A stretch of DNA of 64,000 nucleotides from Chlorokybus atmophyticus (GCA_009103225.1 RHPI01000772.1:289538-353537), one strand, 5' to 3'. Shown: positions 1 to 11,726, counted from the first letter of the stretch. The notes: generated by a model from the letters alone, not told the origin. Program-made: numbers and translations.

Positions 1-818
1 CAGTTGCATGAGTGTGGGGGTAATAGTCCTCTGGTATGTATGGCGAATGCGCAGTTGAATGCAGACTGTGTGGGTATGTGGGGAAATGTGTGGCAGGATT
101 CACACACCCGCAGATGCACATACCCACACAACCATCACGCGCTACCAAGTGAACACCATGATAGCCATGTCAGCTCACCTTCAAGCCCTTAGGAACAGGC
201 GTTGGCATAACACTGTGCCACCTGGCCTGGAATGCATTTATAAGACAACTGACTTTTCGACGTTGTTGCAAAACTAGGCAGGAGATACAATCTACGGACC
301 AGCTCTGTGCAAGTCATGCAACCAGTTTCAACACGAGCACACGTGTATCAAGTAAACTGTGACACAATGGCATCAGTATTATGCGACCCTGAGAGCTGAT
401 GCCAAGCACGATTGCTTTCCCAGGTACACGCATCAGCATCCCTACACACCCTCATGCAGTAGAGTAGTTACTCTAAGTACACACACATATGTACACACAC
501 AGCATCCCTGACTGATGTTGTGTTGCGTCGTGCATTGCCGCCAGAGGCAAGCGCCCCATGTGACCGCTGGCAGAGCGGAGTCACACTGCAGAGCAGCAGG
601 TGAAGATCACTGCTGGCCAGGCCAAGCACACAAGCACTGATGTTCACTGTTTTGATCGATATTGAACTATGGTGAGCCATTATGTAACACGCTCACGGGT
701 GCACAACACCCGCACTTGTTTGTGAATGCATGTTACTGTACATACACTGTTGACCCCAACGTGGCGCACTCACGATTGGTATGTTAAACACATTGCCGCA
801 TGACATATGTTGCCTCAC
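1..818. other. Unassigned sequence, 3' side of the 819-2945 gene
   Basis: This should hold the last exons or 3' UTR of the minus-strand gene. A candidate terminal exon on the minus strand (about 582 down to 445) follows an acceptor and stays open in the phase left by the exon ending at 819. A second small open stretch with a GTGAG donor lies near 230-183. Neither has recognisable protein similarity. Confidence 0.3.
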
Positions 819-2945
819 CTGGGGAGTCAATGCCAGAGTGTCGAGGCGCAGGCTCGGGCGGCTTGTCCGCGTCGGGCAGCTCGTTAACGCGACGCTTCAC
901 GGGCACACCTGGCGGCACACCGTCGACCACAACATCCTCCTGGAAAGCAAGCATGCATGCATGTGTGGTTTGATGTTGCACACACAAACACACACGCACA
1001 CACATGTGCACACACACACAAACACACAATGGTAGGCGCACGGATTCACTGCTTGAATTCGTTGAGAGCAATTGCTGCTCTCAACGAATTCAAACGCTCT
1101 GTAGAACCGAGCTTGTTTCATTTGTACGTCAATGCATACGACGATGTGTAAAACAGAATCGGCTCTACAGAGCTCTGGATTTGTTGAGAGCAGCAGTCAA
1201 TCTGTTCGCCTGCAGAGGCGTATGGCATTAAGCTACACATCTAGGGTTAGGGTGAGGGTTAGCGTGCGTTTGCCCATATGTTTGCGTGTCTAAGTTGTGT
1301 GCATGTCTACACACGTGTGTGTATGCACGCGCGCGCACACATGCAACGCTACCACCAGTCAGTGTCGTACCTCCACCAACTTCAGCGCCTCTTTGCTGAC
1401 GGGCAGCGGCTCCGCATCACCAACAAGCCAGGGCTTGTCTGAAGAACAAAACACACGCAAGTCAACATACCATAAGCTTGATACCAACTGCACTGTGTGG
1501 CGAAAAGGTGACAATTGCGCACACCTGGCGGATCGGCACCAAGCCTGTAGCGCGGTCTTGTTTCATCAGGCGTGTCATTGGCAGCTGCAACTCCTGAAGG
1601 CGAGTGCCGGGCGGTACTGTTTGCAAATGACACCTATATGATTATGATGTGGTTAAAATGCAGTCTTACACGGTTGTGCACCACGACATGTTGTTTGGGT
1701 GTTTGAATCCATGCACACTCTTGGCCACACAACAGCAGGCAAAAGGGGCAAGTTGTTACAGAATTGCATATATGCTTGCATATATGCTGAAGTACATCGT
1801 CCCTGTGTCAACTTACACGCACGTAAGTTGACAAAGGGACGAAGTCTACATTTATACTTCTTTACAAACGACGTTGATTCACATATCAAAAGAACTCGAA
1901 TAGCTTGTTAGGCAGCTCAATACCTCGAAGCCACTTGAGCTTGCTTGTGCCGCCTCCTCACCAGGCCTGTCGACTGCAAATGCGTGTTAACAAAGTCGAA
2001 TAAAGTCGAATAAGAACACGAGGTCTAGCAAGAACACTGCACATCAAAGAGTGTCTCACATGCATGCATGCATGCAGCACGCCCATCCTTGTGGTCTTCC
2101 AAGCAAGTCCCCCAAGAGACACGAGACTCTAACCTGTGGAAGTAGCTGGGGAAGGCGGGTTTGTGGTCCGATCCTGCACAGTTGCCGCCATGCGCTCGAA
2201 CTCTGCGTACGATATCCAGCGCAAAACGATAGTGTATGAAGCGGGGATGCGCGTTATGTAACGACCAAACGGCAGCTGTAGATATTGGAAAGTTTCACAA
2301 ACAAGCAAACTATGACCACGGTCGTAATAAACGATGAGATGAGAAGTATTGTTCGTGAACTGAGGCTCTTGCTTTGCCCGAAGGCAGCGAACATCGCTGA
2401 ATGTTAAGGCTCTGCGTGCATGTGTCTTTGTATACCTACATGCACAATCCAATGCGGAAACAAACAAAAGCATGCATGCATGTACCAGCAGCAGCAACGA
2501 CAACCGCTAGTACTACGGTAGTGCAATCGTGCCTTCCTAGCAGTAGACTGCCTGTTAACGCATGCACACACATGCTACCAACGCAACAGCTGCATGAACA
2601 CCTTCACAAACACAACCGGGCAGGGCATCCAATCCATAGTGACGAACATACCCAACCCAACCCAACCCAACCCAACCCAACCCAACCCAACATTCTGCTT
2701 GCAAAATGCGCACACACACACGAGATACCCTCGCTCTTATCCCACGCTGAATGCATGCCCCGGGATGCCATACCATATCCCCTCGTCTTCCCTCCCATCC
2801 CCCCCGCTCCCCCAACCGCCCCCACCGCCATCCTCCCGAGCCCCGTCAGGTCCCCCGACGCGGCGGCCGCGACGGCGGGGACGCGCGCGAGGACGAGACC
2901 GAGCCCGCGGAGGACGCGGGAGGCGTCGTGGGAACGGGACGCCAT
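819..2945 (-). CDS. Unrecognised multi-exon gene, partial model
   Basis: Function not recognised. Several exons join with good splice sites. Exon 1 is 2945-2729: ATG, then an Arg/Ala/Gly-rich stretch resembling an organellar presequence. Later exons are about 2396-2134, 1973-1924, 1616-1525, 1438-1371 and 939-819. The joins 1525/1438 (phase 1) and 1371/939 (phase 0) keep one open frame with acidic, Pro-rich composition (it reads KPWLVGDAEPLPVSKEAL, later VVVDGVPPGVPVKRRV). The frame across the second exon is ambiguous: one reading has a hydrophobic, membrane-like stretch, another stays open to the donor. The link between exons 1924 and 1616 is out of phase in my model, so a small exon is probably missing. 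The 3' end lies left of 819 and was not located. Organellar targeting is inference only. Confidence 0.5.
977..1028. repeat. (CA)n microsatellite
   Basis: Imperfect CA dinucleotide run in an intron of the minus-strand gene. Similar short CA/TG tracts recur elsewhere, for example at about 481-501, 1296-1340 and 55060-55080. Confidence 0.9.
1053..1173. repeat. Adjacent inverted repeats (two hairpins)
   Basis: Two neighbouring fold-back structures. The first has perfect 18-bp arms, 1053-1070 and 1076-1093, with a 5-nt loop. The second pairs 1096-1110 with 1159-1173 (15 bp, one mismatch). Part of the first arm motif (TTGTTGAGAGCAGCA) reappears at about 1181-1195. They lie in an intron of the minus-strand gene. 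A MITE or fold-back element is possible, but no target duplication was identified. Confidence 0.8.
1241..1263 (+). repeat. Short telomere-like TTAGGG/GTGAGGG stretch
   Basis: About three degenerate TTAGGG-type units (CTAGGGTTAGGGTGAGGGTTAG is split by one variant unit). Too short to be a telomere; best described as an interstitial telomere-like motif inside an intron. Confidence 0.5.
1797..1842. repeat. 20-bp-arm inverted repeat
   Basis: Arms 1797-1816 and 1823-1842 are reverse complements with one mismatch, separated by a 6-nt loop. It lies in a probable intron of the minus-strand gene. Confidence 0.8.
2651..2690 (+). repeat. (CCCAA)8 pentanucleotide microsatellite
   Basis: Eight perfect CCCAA units, i.e. 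TTGGG on the coding strand of the minus-strand gene, inside its first intron. The G-rich strand has regularly spaced GGG runs and could form G-quadruplexes. Confidence 0.95.
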
Positions 2946-3890
2946 GGCGGAGAGGAGTGAAGTGTCTGCCCGACGGGCGACGCCGACGACGCTGCCGCCG
3001 CCGCTGACGACGACGACGGTGCGGTGGTGGCGCAGCTGTGTTTGGTGGCAGGGGGTGCTAACAGCAGCAGCCATGCATTGGCCTACGTGGCAGGGGGTGC
3101 GTGGGCGGGCATGACGCCAAAACAAATAACATGTCGTCAATGACTCGTCATGCACTGACACAAGAATGCTTGCTGCTTTTGGCTTCATGTTTACTTCCGC
3201 AACTGCAAGGTAAGCTTGGCTTCATTAACGTACACTACGGTGCAGCTATCATAATTGATGTTGCAGACTGCATGCCATGCAAACTTAAACCCCTCTTTTA
3301 TTACTCAAACAGATTGCAAAGCATGCAATGTATAGCAAATTGCATTGATGATTTTCGGCACGCACTTCTCCCTCGCACCCCCTGTGCGCTCATACCTGCA
3401 TCCGGATCGATCAAGCCAAATGACTAGGTGTCGGACAGCGTGATCAGACCCATCGACACGGCTTTTGGGGTCAGCCAATGAGGAGCGCGAGTAGTGGTGA
3501 CGGCCGACATCGACAACGTAAGCAAATCCCAGAGAAATGGTCGGTAGTAAGTTGCAAGTAAGCGGACCAGCGCGGAAGCGGCGGCGTTCCTTTGAAGACT
3601 CGCGAAAGTCAACATCGGACTAGGCGAAACGCGTGCATGCACGCTGCCTTGTGTAGGAGTCGGATTTGTAAGAGATGTGGCCCGAGCTCCTTTGCTATAT
3701 ACCTTTTCACCTAATCGTTGCCTTGCCCTTGGTGCTCTCTTGCACTATTGCATTAACCTGCGAGCATGGCCACCGCCCCGTCGCCTGCAAACCGCATCCT
3801 CCCTTGCATAATTCGGTAATTGCATGCCTTGCACAACCACAATCACGGTTGTAGGCATCCACTAGATTGCTGTTAGGTGAGTGCTTGCAG
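2946..3890. other. Gene-free stretch, 5' flank of the 819-2945 gene
   Basis: GC-rich up to about 3120, as expected for a promoter or 5' UTR, then unremarkable. No coding region with homology or splice structure was seen. Short open stretches near 3101-3427 (plus) and 3424-3642 (minus) have no recognisable features. Confidence 0.5.
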
Positions 3891-3894
3891 CACG

Positions 3895-4015
3895 TAAACT
3901 CGCTTTACTTGGCAAACTTGAATCACACATGAATACCCTTGCATAACTGCTGTGTGCTTGTCCACATTCATCTTTAGTCAAAGAGCTTGTTGACTTGCAA
4001 CTTACTCAACAGCAC
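3895..4015 (+). repeat. Dispersed repeat copy A (about 120 bp)
   Basis: A segment beginning near GCTTTACTTGG and ending near GACTTGCAACTTACTC is clearly similar, in the same orientation, to 14747-14860. The two copies flank the decayed retroelement-rich block, so they may be remains of an LTR or of one old dispersed repeat. Similarity stops abruptly on both sides. Confidence 0.6.
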
Positions 4016-4092
4016 TTAATCATCACTTAAAGTGTTTGTGTTTGTTTTGCCTGGGTAGTGTTCGTCGCGTGCGTGTGCATGCGTCTCAGGAA

Positions 4093-4710
4093 TCAAGGGC
4101 TCAGCTGGGGAACCTGACAAGTAAGAACACATAGAGGGTGGAGGCGAGCTGATTCTGCTACCACGCTACCTGAATTCGCTCTAGCACCTCCCCTTTTTAC
4201 AGACGAAGAAGTGGGTGGCCACAACCCACCAGTCACTGCAACCCTCCTACCCTCTTCTCTTAGCGACCCCAGCTCCGGAAGTGAACACATGGCTGCCCCC
4301 AGCGGCAACCGAGGCAGCAACGAAAGCAGTGGCAGCGGAAGGAAGCTGGTCTTCGCTGGAGCAGCGGGCTCCATCTCATTAAAGGACTGGCTCTGCCGCT
4401 TCAACTCCATTGCCTTTACTGCGAAGGCACGAGCCCGGGACTGCTGAGATAACAAGCAGAACTTCATCCTGCCTACGAAGTATTCGGATGACGTCGCAGT
4501 AGCCGTGTGGCACGAGGTTGCCTCTGCACATGAGCTTCTGGAAGACGAGATAATGCTTCGCTCCGGCTCCTCCATAGGTCCCACCATCTCTGCTGTAGAA
4601 CAGGTGCTCCACGCCCGCTGCCGCAAGCTGCTGTACGCGTTGCGCAAACGCCACCAGCACGGAGGAAACCGACACCTGCAGCAATGGCTCGGGTACTACC
4701 GCCACCACTA
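4093..4710 (+). pseudogene. Degenerate gag-like coding remnant
   Basis: From about 4290 the plus strand reads like a retrotransposon gag: a Ser/Gly-rich lead, then LKDWLCRFNSIAFTAKAR, a stop near 4445, and a continuation in the same style (SDDVAVAVWHEV, then a helical basic tail). No zinc knuckle, protease or RT follows directly. The assignment rests on style and context only. The 3' part is repeated downstream (see 4511-5759). Confidence 0.4.
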
Positions 4711-5759
4711 AATCCTTTGTGCCAGTATTGCAGAAGGACGAGACTAATGAGGCATACCGTTAGCGATACAGCGCAGCTATCGCTGCTTATGCTCTCGCCT
4801 TGGCAGCTGCCTCTCCTGCCACGGCGCCTCTCGCAGCTCATCATTCACCAGCTGCAAAAGACGTCTCAACGCTGGCAGCACTCTTGCCATGGGCGGACTT
4901 GGTTCTTTGATTAAGCTAGCGCTTTCCCGCTTACACCCATCGCAAATTGTACACGGTGACTGACGAGAGACTGAGGGACTATTGGATGCCTGACCCTAAC
5001 GGACCTAACGACTTTGGCCACAAAGGGACTGAATAAACTGCCGGTGCGTATTGTGGACAATAACCAATTGCCAACCGCCGATCGTACAGCATAGTGGACT
5101 GTTGCCTACCAATGATGACGTGACATCACGAGGTTGCCTCTACGCATGAGCTTCTGAAAGACGAGACAATGCTTCGCTCCGGCTCCTCCTTAGGTCCCAC
5201 TATCTCTGCTGTTGAACGGGTGCTCCACGCCCACTGCCGCAAGCTGCTGTACGTGTTACGCGAACGCCACCATCCACCCGCACGGAGGAAACTGACACCT
5301 GCAGTAATGGCTCGGGTACTACCGCCACCATTAGATCTTTTGTGCCAGTATTGCAGAAGGACGAGAGTAATGAGGCTTACCGTCAGCGATACAGTGCAGC
5401 TATCGTTGCTTATGCTCTCGCCTTGGCAGCAGCCTCTCCTGCCACGGCACCTCTCGCAGCTCATCATTTACCAGCTGCAAAAGACGTCTCCACGCTGGCA
5501 GCACTCTCACCGTGGGCGGACTTGGTTCTTTGATTGAGCTAGCGCTTTCCCGCTTACACCCATCGCAAATTGTACACGGTGACTGACGAGAGATTGAGGG
5601 ACTATTGGATGCCTGACCCTATCTAACCCTAACGGACCTAACGACTTTGGCCACAAAGGGACTGAATAAACCACCGGTGCTTATTGTGGACAATAATCAA
5701 TTGCCGACCGCCAATCGTACAGTATAGTGGACTGTTGCCTACCGGTGATGACGTGACAT
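4511..5759 (+). repeat. Tandem duplication, two copies of about 620 bp
   Basis: Unit 1 (4511-5126, 616 bp) and unit 2 (5127-5759, 633 bp) are head-to-tail and closely similar. Both begin at CACGAGGTTGCCTCT and end at GATGACGTGACAT. Unit 2 has a short insertion near 5272 and about 10 extra bases near 5620, plus scattered substitutions. A GATGACGT motif also precedes unit 1, a plausible site for unequal recombination. Both units carry the same broken gag-like reading frame. Confidence 0.9.
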
Positions 5760-6828
5760 AAACATATTTTGACGGCCGACCGCCGTTCATACTGCTTCTG
5801 TAACGGTGACCTACCTGTAATGGCAATTAAGTGTATATTCAGGCCCCTAATGGCGGCGGTCGATACCAGTGAGTCAGAGTTGACCCGCGGCCGGCCGTCG
5901 GCCGTACATAAGCCGCGGTGGCGACTAACCTACATTGGCAAACAAGTGACCATCCAATCTCAACTAAGTCTCCTAGGAGGGACGAGCGATGGCGGCGAGT
6001 AACTGTTAGTCCGGTTATCTATACTCGGCACACTTAATGGAACAATAGTACCATTGCGCTGGTACAACAATCATCAAAGTACCCTATACGATACTCATTA
6101 TTCAATGGTACAACGGTGCTGTCGTACCATTTAGTAGTGGTACGACTGTACCATTGAACTTGAAGACGTTGAGCGTTTGAAACGCAGCAGCGTTTCAAAC
6201 GCTTATTTACAAGGTCAGTTGTGCGGCGATGACGGCGGCGGTGGCGGTGGCGGTGGTGGCGGCGGCACGGTTGGTGAGTTTGTGTATATGTGTGTACACA
6301 GAGTAGTTGAGTTGCATGTGCATGATGGCGTTATGTTAAGTGCAACAGCGCAACCCGCCCTTCTTACAGGCCAGGCCAGGCCAGGCGGCGGCGGCGGCGG
6401 CATGGTAGGTAAGTTTCTTTGTATGTGTGTGTATGATGCCGTTGTGTTGACGCCCTTCTTGCCGACCAGGCCAAGCGAAGGAGGAGCGGCGAGGGCGGCA
6501 AAAAAGCGGCGGCGCAGGCGCGGAGGAGTGGAGAGTGGAGGAGCGGCGGCTGAGTATAAGGGTAGAGTATATATGGTAGTAGTAGTAATAGCTCAACATA
6601 GTTTACATTGTAGCGTAGCAACATGTTACAATGTTTATTGTTATTATATAATATTATATATTTGTGAATCAGTCAAGTTATTATATTATATTATATATTT
6701 GTGACTCGCCGTCTCTCACAGTTGACGACAATCACATGTAGTACCTGCTCGTAACTGAATGGTACGGATAGGTATTGGGGACAGTGACGTCAGGTACCTT
6801 GAAGGTCCCATAAAGTACCCCAAAGGTA
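5760..6828. other. Non-coding stretch with simple and inverted repeats
   Basis: No gene seen. It contains clustered GGTAC/GTACC motifs in both orientations (about 6040-6160), a perfect 14-bp hairpin (6172-6203), and GGC/GGT-rich blocks at 6228-6270 and 6384-6402. The blocks are each followed by a related GGTNGGTRAGTTT...TGTGTGT sequence, which suggests an old local duplication. Open frames here are low-complexity Gly or Pro runs. Confidence 0.5.
6172..6203. repeat. Perfect 14-bp hairpin
   Basis: AGCGTTTGAAACGC (6172-6185) and its exact reverse complement (6190-6203), with a 4-nt loop. Confidence 0.85.
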
Positions 6829-7258
6829 CAGTCTACCCCCGTTATAAGAACCATGTTTATCTTTCAACTTTTTATTCTATTAACGGGGTTATTCTCTTGG
6901 CGCTTATAAGAATATATATTCTTTTATCATTTAAAAAATATATATTCTGTTAATGGGGATATCGACCGATAACCTGAAGCCACGTCATCATTTGCTGACG
7001 TGGCAAAATTTAAACTCATATATCCTCTATAAACCTTACAATACAATATATGAACTTAATGATTTAATTTATATAATTATTCTAATATCAACAAGACAAT
7101 CATGCTATTAATTTTCAAGCCTTCTTTGTAGTCTTATTACGTACAAGACTATTCCACTAAATGAAGATGTTTGCCTGTAAAACCAATGGTCTTTTTATAA
7201 TCCATGATCTTAGCGGGGTTATTCCCTTAAAGCGAAGTCTTTTAACGGGGGTAGACTG
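6829..7258. mobile_element. MITE, probably pogo/Tc1-mariner derived
   Basis: A 430-bp AT-rich element bounded by perfect terminal inverted repeats CAGTCTACCCCCGTTA / TAACGGGGGTAGACTG and flanked on both sides by TA (6827-6828 and 7259-7260). Termini beginning CAGT and a TA target duplication are hallmarks of pogo-like elements of the Tc1/mariner superfamily. Internal copies of a GGGGTTATTC motif lie near 6883-6895 and 7214-7226. There is no transposase frame, so it is non-autonomous. It sits in older GTACC-rich sequence that is more GC-rich than the element. Confidence 0.85.
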
Positions 7259-7539
7259 TACCTGATAGTTGCGTACACCGGCGACTATACCTTCGAGGTA
7301 CAGTCGCCGGTACCTAACTGTTGGGTACCGATTAGTTAGGCTAAGTCCCCTTTGCTTGACTGATGGGTATTTAACAGGTACCTGTCAGTCTAGGTCAGTC
7401 CCTTTGGTAAAACGGCCGCCGCCTAATGGTGACGGCCGTTATACTCAGGTCTTTATATCGAGATTACAGGTGGACTGAGGTACGACAGTCTAAATAAGTA
7501 TCCTCAGATGCACGACCGTTGCCAATATTTTATCGGCCG

Positions 7540-8130
7540 GCAGGGGAAACAATTTGCGATGGGCCGTTGACAAAGCGCAAGACCTCATCATGCTTAAAAG
7601 GAAGCAAAACGAGACGCCAGTCCAGTTCTACGAGCACATCGTGAACTTCTGGTCGAGGACACCACCCTTAACGAGATGCCTCTCAACCCTTATCATCTGG
7701 CACGGGTTCATATGGACAACCTTGACCCACCCCTGCGAAAGCATGTGAAGGCTAACATGTGAGGTGAAGCCAATCACACCCTTTACTAGGCATACATGCG
7801 CGCCGTGTACTAGCAAGAGAATTTGGTTTAAGAGCAGGCTGCTCTCGAAATCAGTGGCCTCACACATTGCAGCAGCCGCCCCGGCTTAGTATCCACCCCT
7901 GTACCGCCCAAGCGCACGCGCTCCGCCCATGCCGTTGTGCAAGAAGAGGACAGCCCCTCTCAACCCTGCCACCGGTGCGGCAAGGAGGGGCACCTTATCC
8001 AAATATGCCCGATGCCACGCGATGATGCCCTTTGCAACCACTGCGGCATGGAAGGGCATCTCGAAGTTGTTTGCTACACATTGCTGAGCTCAGGGAATCT
8101 CTGACAACAAAAACCTCTCCAACCGGCACT
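7540..8130 (+). pseudogene. Retrotransposon gag remnant with two CCHC zinc knuckles
   Basis: The first part reads MLKRKQNETPVQFYEHIVNF, typical of a Ty3/gypsy or related gag. Further on are two CX2CX4HX4C knuckles: CHRCGKEGHLIQIC (about 7967-8008) and CNHCGMEGHLEVVC (about 8033-8074). Knuckles of this type bind genomic RNA. The frame is interrupted by stops and shifts. No intact protease or polymerase follows. Confidence 0.7.
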
Positions 8131-8359
8131 GGCGCCGACTTGAAAAAAAAAATACAAAGGGAATGGCAAAGGCAAAGCCGGCCCACCCAATAGTAACAAG
8201 TCTAAGGGTAAAATTGCCATCAAGATCGCCTCTGTTGTTAGGGGCAACCCTGACCTCCATGACGAAAGGGATGGTCTTTTAGCCGAGATTAAAGCTCTTC
8301 ACAATCGGAGGGATGAACTAGAGTACCTCCTCAACAGTAACCAGTTAGCGGCCTGCCCG

Positions 8360-11312
8360 GTCACTTGACCATTCAGAACTCCTGCCATCAGGGGCCCATT
8401 GCCCTTCACACGATATGTTGGGGCAGATCGTCGTACACTCCCCACCTAGCTCATCCACATCCCCACCTTACCAACGAAGAGCAACCTCGCCATCAGCAGA
8501 GGCTGCCGCAGCTAGCACCACCCCGGCACAGGCTGAGTCTTCGCCAGCGGAGGCCACAGCACCTGCTGTCATTACACTTAAAGACATCGCCAGTATAGCC
8601 CCCTCCCCCATTGCTCATGCTGTCCCTAACGACTCCGCCATCATCGGTCGCCATTGACAGGCAGAACTTCCGGAAGGAGTCGAGAGGCACGCCATCCGGT
8701 GGGGCCGTCTTCATAATCACTGGCGCGACAACATGCGCACTCGCCCCATGATGAAGAGGAGCTAATTGATGTGGCATTCCTTCACGCTCGGCAATTTTCT
8801 AATATAATAGCATATTGTTATGATGCCGTGGCAGACAACGATAACACCGTGCAAGATGCTTGGGTGCTGGACAACCTTGGAGGCCTGGTTGGTCTTGTGA
8901 TGGCACGACGCAATGCCCGGTTGGGCAGGCGTTGCACCCCGCCATCGTTAGTCGGATGGAGAAAGTTCTTGACACCCTACCACCTTTCACGCTTCTCATC
9001 ACTGTGTTGTGGGTGCTCAACCTGGCTCAGCATCGCGCTGTCAATGCTCCTGCTCGCAAAGCTCGTAAATGGGGTGTGACTTTGGGTGAACTTCAGGTGG
9101 CATTGGCTTAAATTGTTGCCGAACGTGGCAGCAACCCTTCCTTCCTTTTTCCATTGAGACCGCCCGGCCTAATGCATCTGCCACCCACACCAAGGGAGGT
9201 TGTCATGCGGGAACAGTTAAACGAGTCCGTGTATAGGTATGACATTTATCTGACAACCTTAAATGCGCAGCGAGCCAACATGGCAACAGGAGGGACGCCC
9301 ACTACAGACCAGGCCATCTATCCACAATTCATTGGACGTCTTTGTCACCTGCAGGACGCTACCTAGGCCTAGGCATGGCCATCACCAACCAATGTGGAAA
9401 CCTTGGAACAGAAAATGCTTAAGGCTATTGCAGCAAGATCCCACCATTGGCTATCCGCTCGACGCTGACTTGCCACATAACGACTGTGTACGTCTGAATA
9501 ATGCCATCATTGCACGTGTACACACCCTCTCTCACTTGATCCACTTGGTGCCAACAAACGTACGGTTATCTCCACAACAACTGACGCGATTGAGTAGCCT
9601 GAAGGCATATGAAGACAGAGTCCTCATGGATGTGCTCGAGACCACGCGCCATCGACACACTCATCGATATGAGCCCAACGACTTACTTTCATGACTGGCG
9701 GCACACTAGCTAGCAGCGTAGGCAAACCACAGTTTGATAGATTACAACATGCCAAGAATTTCGTCTCCCACACTAGTTTTGAATTTCACAATGCCCGCAG
9801 TGGAAGGCGAACACCCTCGCGCAGAATCGTGCACGCTGGTACATGACACTCTCCTTCAGCACACGCTCAGCCCACTGCCTCCCACGCCTCCAATATCACT
9901 GCCATCTGAGCTGTCGGCGCTTGCAGACAACACCTTGCACCAGCAATCACTTGACCTGGCACCCACCAATGATGCCAAAGCAGTGTTTTATGAACAAGCA
10001 GCGATTCCAATTGACGCAGCTTCAAACGGTGTATACAATAGCATTCATTCATTCAGGGGCGGTGCACTATGTATAAGAGCGCAGACGTGTCCGCGCCGCC
10101 TTACGGCTGCATCGAGTGGGCCAGCTTCAGGCTAGCGCACCTGAACGCATCGCCAATGAACGTCCATGGGTGTCTACACCAGAGTCAGGTACCGGACACC
10201 CCACGCGCTCTCCGCCACAAGCCTACCTGGGGCACCGGCGACAAGGAGCTTACATGCCGCTGCATCTTGTCCGTGCAGCGCAGGAGCAGCAATTCCGCAT
10301 GGACTACCTCCGCCACAAAGGCTCAGCTCCCGCCATTGCTCTGGAAGAAGACCCCCATACAGCACTTGTCAGTGCTTTTCAAGCTGACAACAAAATGTGT
10401 AGGAGATCTCTGCAAGGCCGCGTGACATGTGAAGACCTACGGCTTGCTCACCAGCGATGACGCCGTCGACAAGTAAAGAAGGCGAAGCGAGAGCTGTGGT
10501 TGCTGCGTGCTAGGCTCTTACTTCAAGATGCACCACCACGCACACTCTTTGAGCTCACACACGCCCAACGGCTGCGCAGCACGCTCTTGCTCGGCAGGGG
10601 GCGGGGGGGGGGAGGGAGAGGATGTTGCTCAACGCCAAGCTCACAAGACACACTTTTCAAGCGATTCTCTTCCGCGACCGTACATGGACGCTGCACACCA
10701 CCTGCCAACAAGCCGTGACAATCCACAGCCACGAAGGTCGCCCACTTGCCACGCGTGTACGTTGGCACTTGACAACTTACGCCAACAAATTGCACGAGGG
10801 GCCATGGCATGATTTGGTGCGGCTAGGATGCGGCATTCGTGACAAAAAACTTGAGTAGTTTATCCTCTGGCTGATACACCCATTACACTCTCTGGACTCA
10901 AATCACTTCATTTGCGCCGCCGCCTGGTTGGAGGACTTCTTGCTGGTGCGGCTCCCTCTCATGCTTACTCGGATGATTGACAGCTCCATGATCCAACCTC
11001 CGTGGAAGAACCGACTACAAACGTGGGGAACAGAAGCAACAAGAGTTTAATGATGACAGCAACCTTCTTACCATGGAACCCTTGATCGCAACAGGACTTC
11101 TCTTGAGAGCACATTTTTCCATCATGAAGATGATCATGAGACCCGTAATCTTTGACAGGTGATACAGAGTCAAGTGCGGAATAGAGAGGGAGTCTCTGAG
11201 GAGGTAATTAACCAAAGCAGCCGAGCACGTAGTGATGCAGAGCATGACCTAGTAGCAGCCTACGTGGCTCTCCTCTCCATTGTGCTCATCACTGCTTACG
11301 GGGGGTCATCGC
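8360..11312 (+). pseudogene. Long decayed coding-like region, probably retroelement remains
   Basis: Plus-strand open pieces with protein-like composition can be followed through frameshifts and stops: about 8860-9366 (one internal TAA near 9109), 9370-9694, 9734-10135 and 10116-10600. The last is rich in Arg/Gln/Leu helices (GAYMPLHLVRAAQEQQFRMD). No polymerase, integrase or protease motif is visible. Position after a gag remnant suggests it belongs to a retroelement, but this is inference. Nothing recognisable from 10860 to 11312. Confidence 0.3.
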
Positions 11313-11726
11313 TGTTGAAGGTATCACATGGGTGATGCTTGTATCCGGTCAGCTTGCCCTCTACACAAGAGTTGAGAGTTGAAGGTATGGGCTGAGCACG
11401 TGGACTCCAAACTTAGCAAGATGGTCGAGCCAGGCCGGATTCCGGACCAGCTGAGTAGAGCGTTGGAAGAAACCGCGTAGCTTTGTGGATACGTAAGCTT
11501 AGCAGGTGTGGCTTAGCTTGTTGGAAATCTCTGGTCGTGAGCTAAACAGCGCAACTTAGAGCGCGTTGAAGGGCTGAGTATTGTGCACGCGGTGCTTGCA
11601 AATGTAGACGTGTGTAGAAACTGGTGGGGTATAAAACCTCTGGACTTGTATGGCATTTATGGCAGTAGCAGTTATGCTCTTGTGTTAATGTTGTTGGCGT
11701 GTCACTTGCACGTGTGTATGTCAACA
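11313..11726 (+). repeat. Copia element 5' LTR
   Basis: TGTTGA...TCAACA termini. Contains a TATA box (GGGGTATAAAACC, about 11626-11638) that would drive element transcription. It carries more T/A at the sites that differ from the 3' LTR. Confidence 0.95.

Noticed and set aside
1241-1263. Chromosome end / telomere
   Set aside because: Only three degenerate units, with genes and introns continuing on both sides.
4511-5759. CRISPR-like or satellite array
   Set aside because: Only two long units with no spacer structure, in an intron-rich eukaryotic genome.
6177-6704. Gly-rich 175-codon open frame
   Set aside because: Produced by GGC/GGT repeats and TG-rich sequence; no domain, and the complementary frames are equally open.
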